A stretch of DNA of 64,000 nucleotides from Dysidea avara (lineage: Eukaryota > Porifera > Demospongiae > Dictyoceratida > Dysideidae). Positions 58,108-64,000 of the stretch are shown one piece after another. A program made the translations under genes and the position numbers. The stretch is from the NCBI RefSeq assembly GCF_963678975.1, contig NC_089274.1, forward strand, positions 1,290,001 to 1,354,000. The letters are read 5' to 3'. The notes beneath the pieces are model-generated. The model had not been told where the DNA came from. It saw nothing but the letters and a program-made list of their open reading frames with translations, and made no database searches. Every line of letters starts with the position of its first letter. Position 1 is the stretch's first letter.

Positions 58108-61100
58108 ATGGAGAGCCCGTTTGTAACTGATTGTTGGCAAATAATTGAACTATTCTCCAAGTTAGAGACGCTGAGGTTTGCTGATTTCGTGCAAGTGTGG
58201 AAGGAGACAAGATTTGTATACTTACAAGGGTAGGTTGCCTGTCCAATATTTGATAAAAAAAGTAATATTGATTATTTCCCCCAGGGTCGGGCAGGATGAA
58301 TATCAACAAAGAGAGGTGTGTAATTGTAGTGTAGATTTTATGTGATGTGTTTGTATTTTGATCTAGCCACTTCTATAAAATTAGCCAATAGTAGGGATTA
58401 AAGTGTATCTCATTTTAGCAAGTAGTCGTCTAATATTGTTTCCTTACTTTTTACTGCTGGATCATTTCTCATTTCAGCTGTAACATTTTTGAGCATGTTT
58501 CCTTACTTTTTGTAGCATGTATATTATGCCAATCCCTAGCTACTTCCTTTTAAAATTTAAATTTTTTTAAATAGCTAGTTTGTTAACTTTTTTTTTAGTC
58601 TAGCTAGCTAGCTTTGTTATACTCCTTTTATTTTCCACATAGTATAAACATCACTTGAAGCAGTTGTCTTTTACCTTCATACGCAATAAGCGCCTCCAAA
58701 ATAATTATCGTTTTGTCTTTTACAGCTATTACAGCAACTGTTAAAGGCTTCAGCTGCATTTCTAATGGTCTAAATGTTGATGATTTTACAGTAAAAAATC
58801 ACTGGAGAGCCCACCATTAAGAGTGGAACCCTCGCTTTTAGAAGTCTGGATCCCAAGGTGGATCCGCTACTGAAGGCATGATTAGCTAGCTACCTCACAA
58901 AAAAGCTAAACTGGTAATTAAGACTATGTAAAACGACTACCCAGCGTTATTAAATGCTAGAGACAACTCCTTGGGTACTGCACCCGTTCATAGATACTAT
59001 AAACTCTTTACGGAGTCTATAGTATCTATGACCCATTCACCCTCGTCTTGTGCACACGTGCTAACACTTTGTTAAAATCATATATTTGTGTTGTGGTGCG
59101 TGCTGCAACTATTAAACGCCTCAACTATTAATTATCCTTCAAGAAGACCAAAGAAGCGGATGAATGATGAAAGCGAACAGCATGGTGCAGTAGACAGAAC
59201 TTAATCGGAACAACAGATCCGTGATTCCGCCGTCATTACCTTAGCTGTCTGAAATTTCTGGAGCCGTACACCTAGGTCTTACAGCAGGCGGGCTGGCAGA
59301 CAAAATCCAGGTGAATTTCAAAAATTTTAAAACTCACTGTACATCGAAACATTCGACTTTTTGCTTCGTTTAACCAAGGTACAGCATCATTACAGCAATA
59401 CCAATGTATTCCAGGTGTTCTTTTTTTTGGGGGGTAAAACTTAATGCAAGGCCGTTTTTTAAGGTGCGAAAATCCATGAAACCATATGATTTCTTACCAA
59501 CCCCTACTATTGTACTGTATAATATTTTACTGTCTGTTGAAACACCTACAACCAGGATTCAATCAAGTGATCAAGAGGCTTTTGCACAGTTAATGAAGTG
59601 ATCAAGACATCCCCAAAAGTGATGATCAAGCAGCAAACTTTTAGCAACATGAGGCCTTTATGATTGATAATCAAGAATCAAGGCTCTTTTATAGGTGAAA
59701 TCAAGACAAAATTCTTGATCCTGGTTGTAAATGTATCAAACTGGCGGTATGGAAGTGACTACCCCTGATTTTAATTTTTAAAACTTTTATAGCTGCTTAG
59801 ATGGCTTACCTGTGTGTGATGCTTTCATCTTTGCAATAGAGCCCAAAGAATACATCTATATTGACAGTTGGCTAGTGGTGACCACCTTGTACTGCCTTTT
59901 GTCATTCATCTGATAATAATTTATGGAATGAGTAAGAGAAAACATGATATCGAGATTTTCCCAGCTAGATGTTTCCTTTATTTTGAGCGTAATTATGCTA
60001 CAAATGATGTACTGTATAGCTGGAAAGTTTGGTGGGACGAAACTTTGGTGAATTTGCCACAATAGGATTCTGGTGAGAACAAAATTTAGCGAATTTGTTG
60101 AGCTAATACAGATTTGTATTGGACAAATGATTTGGCGGCTTTTAGTTTGGCAAAACATTGTTCACTCAGGATGCTTTATGTCCATAGTCCCATTTTATTG
60201 GTTCACTTTGTTAAGATAATAGGGTAATCCAGAAATACTTTGTCATATTGTTATTGCTTATTACAGTTTTAAACAATTCCTTCCCATCTGTCATCTGTTA
60301 CAGATACTAGTGCAACTGTTCAGTACAGCCAGTGCCTACCTTAGTGACTGCTTTCCAGTCAATGTTCGTGTGGCAGCACTTTATCTCCTCTATGCTCTCT
60401 ACAACACTCAGACCCACGAGCCCAGTGTACAGGTATTGTGTGTAGTATTGTACTAGTGTGATGTGGACATGATGATATTACAGATAAGACTAGTACCAGA
60501 AATGTGGATTAAGTTGGAAGAGTTACACATGCAACTAAGAAATGAAGGAGTATGTGTGTCTTGTTGTGTTGATATCAAACGGTACAGTCGTACCGTTTAA
60601 GTAGGAATCCAGGTGAAATTTTCACGAATCACCAAATTTTCCGCGTTTAAAAATCATCCTAGAGATATCTTACGAGATGAAAATCACCTTTACGGAATAG
60701 TACTAGTCTATATAGTACATAAAACAGCATTAAATACAACAAAACGCTTACAGTTGACCGGATATAAATTTTTTAAAAATCACCAAAACTCGAATTTTAG
60801 ACTCACTGCCTCACTCACTGACCACAGTCGCAAGCCTAGAGCCCAAACGAAGCAGCGCACAGCCACCATTTTACACCACAATAACAAACTCACCAGTGGG
60901 ATGTGCCTTTTGGGGTTCCGACGAGTGTGTGCCCTCTAGATCTGCGCCTTGTCTTTTCTTTTATCTTCAATCAGGCTGCTTGTCTTCTTCATCCAACGAA
61001 ACCATATTGAGGCGTTAATTTTCTGTATCAACGCTTTCTTTAAACAGCATATAAATAGACGCCACAAGATTATTTAAGACGCTTAGACTACACTACTGTA

Positions 61101-61868
61101 CGAAGGAATAGATTATATTCCTTACTGATATAATCTATGATGGAGGGTACTGTATGGAGGTACTGGTATTAGATAGCTTCACGATAGGTCACAATATCAC
61201 GCCCATTCTTCTTCATTCTACGCATTATCGATCTATCGATTGAAACCACGATGACACACCTCTTTCACTAGCTATATTTCAGTGACCACACACCTTCAAT
61301 TTGGAAGGCTGACTCGACATACTCTATAATCGATCAAAACCACGTCCCTTTTTTGGCAAGCGCACATCTTGCAGACTGCCTCGAGATACTTTAACACAGC
61401 AGTCACCCTAATAGAACAGTCACATGTTTATAGCTAGCTGTATGTCTTAACAAAAAACTAAACAAACTAGTATATTAAAAATTATAAATTTAAAAATAAA
61501 GTAGGAATCTAAACGATAAAAAGTAGTGAAACAAGAGAAGAACAATGGTAGTTATTACAGCATAGCTCGGTGAGAAATCCCTACTTTGGCATGATATAGC
61601 CATTATTTTGTGTTCAATGCCAAAATAGGAATTTCCCACCGAGCTATGCTGTAATAGTTACCATTGTTCTTCTCTTGTTTCACTACTTTTTATCGTTTAG
61701 ATTCCTACTTTATTTTTAAATTTATAATTTTTAATATATTTATTATTGTATACTAATATTACAGCATTGTGATGCTGATTACATTGCCTGTAAGTTGAAG
61801 CAAGATAAGGCACTGAGGCTTACAGCTACACCCACACAGGTGTGTGTATGTGTAGTGTGAGTGTGTGT

Positions 61869-61919
<51 letters not shown>

Positions 61920-62894
61920 TGTGTGTGAGTGTGAGTGAGTGTGAGTCTGTGTGAGTGCGTACGTGCAAGTGTGCGTGCGTGCATACGTAGCATGTGGATG
62001 CATGTATGTAATTGCATTTATGGTCTTTCATTGCTCTAGTTAAGTCTGGGTAATTGGGGTGGTGATATTGGAGAGAGGGCTCTTGTGGGTTTCATCCATT
62101 CTCACATATTATCAGATGAGTCTTGTCTCCTACTACAAGTCCTTGACTCAGACAACATCTCAGTAAGGACACAGTTAATAGCATAACCACTGTCATCCTT
62201 CTTGTAGCAAGTACAGTCAGCATTGGTAGCTTACCAACAAGTTAAGCTAAACAACTCATCATTGTTACCAAGTGGTATGCTGCGGCCATCTACTGTGGCC
62301 AAAGAGCTACACTATATTAAGGAAAATTACCTCAGCTGGCGTAACCAGGTATGTAGTGCACTTAGCAACAGGTCAAATGTATAAATAGGTTGATTAAATA
62401 GCGTTTGTTATGTGCAAATACTTTCCTAATAAAATGCAGCACTTAGTTATCACTGACTTCCAAAATGTTAGAGTACTCAACAAAAATGGTAATAATGTAG
62501 ACACCTCTGGACACCATGCCCTGGTTTTAAAAGTGGTTTATTTTATGCACATTACTACTAGATAGAGTGACAGGTTCTACTGTAGATATGTCATAGTATT
62601 CTCTTTCTTTATATCACTTGTATTATATGTAAAAACCTTGTAGGGTATTGTGACTACACCAGAAGTTGATACCGTTCAAGTAAGTGATGTATGTTGATAA
62701 TGAAATCATTGGATTTCCTCTAGGCTAGTTCAGTGCCATCAGCACGACAAAGAATTGTAGAGAAGGCATTTTCTTCAGACACCACTTCGGTATGCTTATG
62801 CTTAATGTGTTTGTACCCATGTGAGAGTTGCATTTTGCAGTCATTGCGTCGGAAAAAGCGGAAGAGCTCTACAGCATCTTCAAAAGTAAAATGA
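58108..62894 (+). CDS. SNAPC1: SNAPC1-like snRNA-activating protein complex subunit
   Basis: Subunit of the complex that binds the proximal sequence element of snRNA promoters for Pol II and Pol III. Exons 58108-58229, 58285-58315, 60304-60432, 60484-60549, 61765-61839, 62040-62162, 62208-62348, 62644-62679, 62724-62789, 62841-62894 keep phase throughout and give 280 residues (human is 368). Matching segments include LRFADFVQVWKETRF, NVRVAALYLLYALYNTQ, IRLVPEMWIKLEELHMQL, HCDADYIACKL and a basic end LRRKKRKSS. Exon 2 is only 31 bp. The intron before exon 3 contains a 1.15-kb repeat element, and the one before exon 5 a 1.2-kb element. The fifth donor is followed directly by (GT)n. The last exon can read through a weak GTAAAA donor to TGA at 62892, or splice to an AG before 62936 and end SGKS-stop. 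Confidence 0.88.
58385..59530 (-). mobile_element. Composite hairpin-palindrome element, copy B (SNAPC1 intron)
   Basis: Inverted relative to copy A and colinear with it over 1.1 kb, with neither of copy A's insertions. Its hairpin end at 59505-59530 has lost half of the palindrome; its other end keeps only one arm of the 370-bp palindrome. Contains a private mini-inverted repeat at 58990-59030 (CATAGATACTATAAACTC...). Confidence 0.8.
60005..60075. repeat. Partial CCGTATAG-family MITE
   Basis: TACTGTATAGCTGGAAAGTT and GAAACTTTGGTGAATTTGCC resemble the ends of 9994-10199 and 27401-27541; only one end is recognisable. Confidence 0.5.
60578..61745 (+). mobile_element. Related hairpin-palindrome element (SNAPC1 intron)
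   Basis: Begins AAACGGTACAGTCGTACCGTTT followed by AAGTAGGAATCC and ends in a 260-bp palindrome at 61480-61740 (AATAAAGTAGGAATCTAAAC ... GATTCCTACTTTATT). Same plan as copies A and B but different sequence. Its 60860-60940 part (ACAAACTCACCAGTGGG-like, TGCCTTTTGGGGTTCCGACG) also occurs at 35140-35195. Confidence 0.7.
61840..61975 (+). repeat. (GT)n microsatellite starting at a 5' splice site
   Basis: About 130 bp of GT with GA and GC interruptions starting with the donor GT of SNAPC1 exon 61765-61839. Confidence 0.95.
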
Positions 62895-63080
62895 TGTTAT
62901 TTAATGATTGTAATTAATGCAGATTGATTTTCAGAGTGGCAAATCTTGATTTGATAAGACTCTGTATTATACATGATTTTTCTCAGTAATATTATGTGCT
63001 TATGTGATTTGCGATGTCCCTTCGTTTGTGCTTGAAAAATTTGCTCATACAAAACGTGATACAAAAAGGTTGAGAATTCG

Positions 63081-63096
63081 AAAAAAAAAAAAAAAA
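63081..63096 (-). terminator. Pol III terminator (T run)
   Basis: A run of about 16 T on the minus strand begins at the discriminator base of the tRNA, far longer than the four or more T needed for RNA polymerase III termination. Confidence 0.8.
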
Positions 63097-63167
63097 GGTC
63101 CCACCGAGATTTGAACTCGGATTGTCAGATTCAGAGTCTGAAGTGCTAACCATTACACCATGGGACC
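63096..63167 (-). tRNA. tRNA-Gln (anticodon CTG)
   Basis: The 72-nt minus-strand sequence folds as a cloverleaf. The acceptor stem GGTCCCA pairs with TGGGACC, the D arm contains GTAATGGTTAGCA, and the anticodon arm TCAGA-CTCTGAA-TCTGA has CTG at 34-36. The T arm contains GAGTTCAAATC, which also serves as the B box. No intron; CCA is not encoded. It lies between SNAPC1 (convergent) and the cyclophilin (divergent). Confidence 0.95.
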
Positions 63168-63238
63168 ACTTGGTAGCAGTGGGTAATTTAAGTCAGTTAT
63201 GTACCCATTAGTATAATATTAACAACGTGATTATTGTA

Positions 63239-63761
63239 ATGCCGAGACCTAGGTGCTTCTTCGACATCGCCATCAATGGAATACCGACAGGACGTATTGT
63301 GTTTGAGTTATTCACTGATGTGTGTCCTATAACTTGTGAAAACTTCAGATGTCTTTGTACTGGTGGGCATTAAATAGATGAGCTACTTTTTATTTACTGG
63401 TTGCATAAATAGGGGAGAAAGGAGAAGGACCCACAACTTATAAACCGCTCCATTACAAGGGCGTTCCGTTTCACAGAGTGGTAAAAGGGTTTATCATTCA
63501 AGGTGGAGATTTTGCAAGCGGTCAGTAGACATGAAAATGCATGAGCTAGTCGGCAGGATATTTGTGAATGCATTTTAGGAAATGGCACAGGAGGAGAGTC
63601 CGTATATGGAGGAACATTTGATGGTATTTTAGTATTTTAATGGTATCAAACTTGGTGAAAATTATCTGTGCAGATGAGAATTTTGTACTAAAACATGATG
63701 GACAATTCCAGCTATCGATGGCCAACAGAGGACCCAATACAAATGGCTCACAATTTTTCAT
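63239..63761 (+). CDS. PPIG: Cyclophilin, PPIG/NKTR type (3' partial)
   Basis: Peptidyl-prolyl cis-trans isomerase. Exons 63239-63362, 63413-63520, 63579-63623, 63674-63761 join in phase; the rest lies beyond 64000. The N-terminus [20 protein letters not shown] and the insert [16 protein letters not shown] are typical of the large nuclear cyclophilins PPIG and NKTR. Active-site features are present: HRVVKGF (catalytic Arg), QGGDF, and NGSQFF (Gln and Phe of the pocket). The start ATG is 72 bp from the tRNA 5' end, so the promoter is very compact. The assignment to PPIG rather than PPID or NKTR depends on the missing C-terminal RS-rich part. Confidence 0.88.
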
Positions 63762-64000
63762 GTATGTTACAGTAGCTGATGTTGAATGCACCTATCAATG
63801 TTATATCCCAACTGCTGCACTTCCCTGGTCGAATTCACACCATAGATGTAACAGTATATCTATGTTCAAACTTTTCCTAAGGGACAATTTCATGTTAGAA
63901 AACACTCAATTGTTTACCCCAGGACTTTATTGTTTGTTTGTTTTGCTGTTATCAACTTTACCAGCTACTTAATTAGGTACTGGAGGGCATGCACAGAGAA

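Noticed and set aside
61759-62031. His-Thr repeat frames on the minus strand
   Set aside because: Translation of the GT microsatellite antisense to SNAPC1 exon and intron.

Overview
This is a eukaryotic window, most likely from a demosponge. It holds animal-type multi-exon genes with GT-AG introns. Many introns are very short: 48 bp in gamma-tubulin, 58 bp in the reticulon-domain gene and 59 bp in the integrin. It also carries an integrin alpha gene and a DEATH-NACHT-LRR receptor of the type expanded in sponges such as Amphimedon. The species was inferred from protein family character only, with no database search.

Layout. (1) 1-4538, +: gamma-tubulin, 5' end outside the window, eight exons seen. 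(2) 4676-7257, +: a RETREG/FAM134-like ER-phagy receptor, tail-to-head 137 bp after gamma-tubulin. (3) 7375-19344, -: an integrin alpha subunit in 29 phase-consistent exons (about 1243 codons), convergent with RETREG (stop codons 117 bp apart). (4) 19345-30488: no gene seen; degenerate non-LTR retroelements, a tRNA-like SINE and foldback elements. (5) 30489-47295, -: an NLR. A DEATH-domain exon lies about 12 kb upstream of one large NACHT-LRR exon; the splice phases agree, but the LRR part has a frameshift at an internal duplication. (6) 47296-58107: repeats only, including hAT-type MITEs with exact 8-bp target duplications and a LINE split by a 1.3-kb foldback element. (7) 58108-62894, +: SNAPC1-like subunit of the snRNA-activating complex, ten exons. 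(8) 63096-63167, -: tRNA-Gln(CTG) followed by a T run. (9) 63239-end, +: 5' part of a PPIG/NKTR-type nuclear cyclophilin.

The genes are unrelated housekeeping, adhesion and immunity genes; there is no operon or gene cluster. The most unusual material is in the repeats. One composite element family has a 22-bp hairpin followed by AGTAGG at one end and a long palindrome at the other. It occurs at 36118-39575, 58385-59530 (inverted) and, as a related architecture, 60578-61745. Two copies act as natural empty and filled sites for each other. This resolves a 589-bp TTAA-flanked piggyBac-like MITE and a 1.4-kb nested insertion. A second recurring oddity is (GT)n tracts that start exactly at 5' splice sites in two unrelated genes. 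Exon borders were set by reading splice sites and checking phase by hand.
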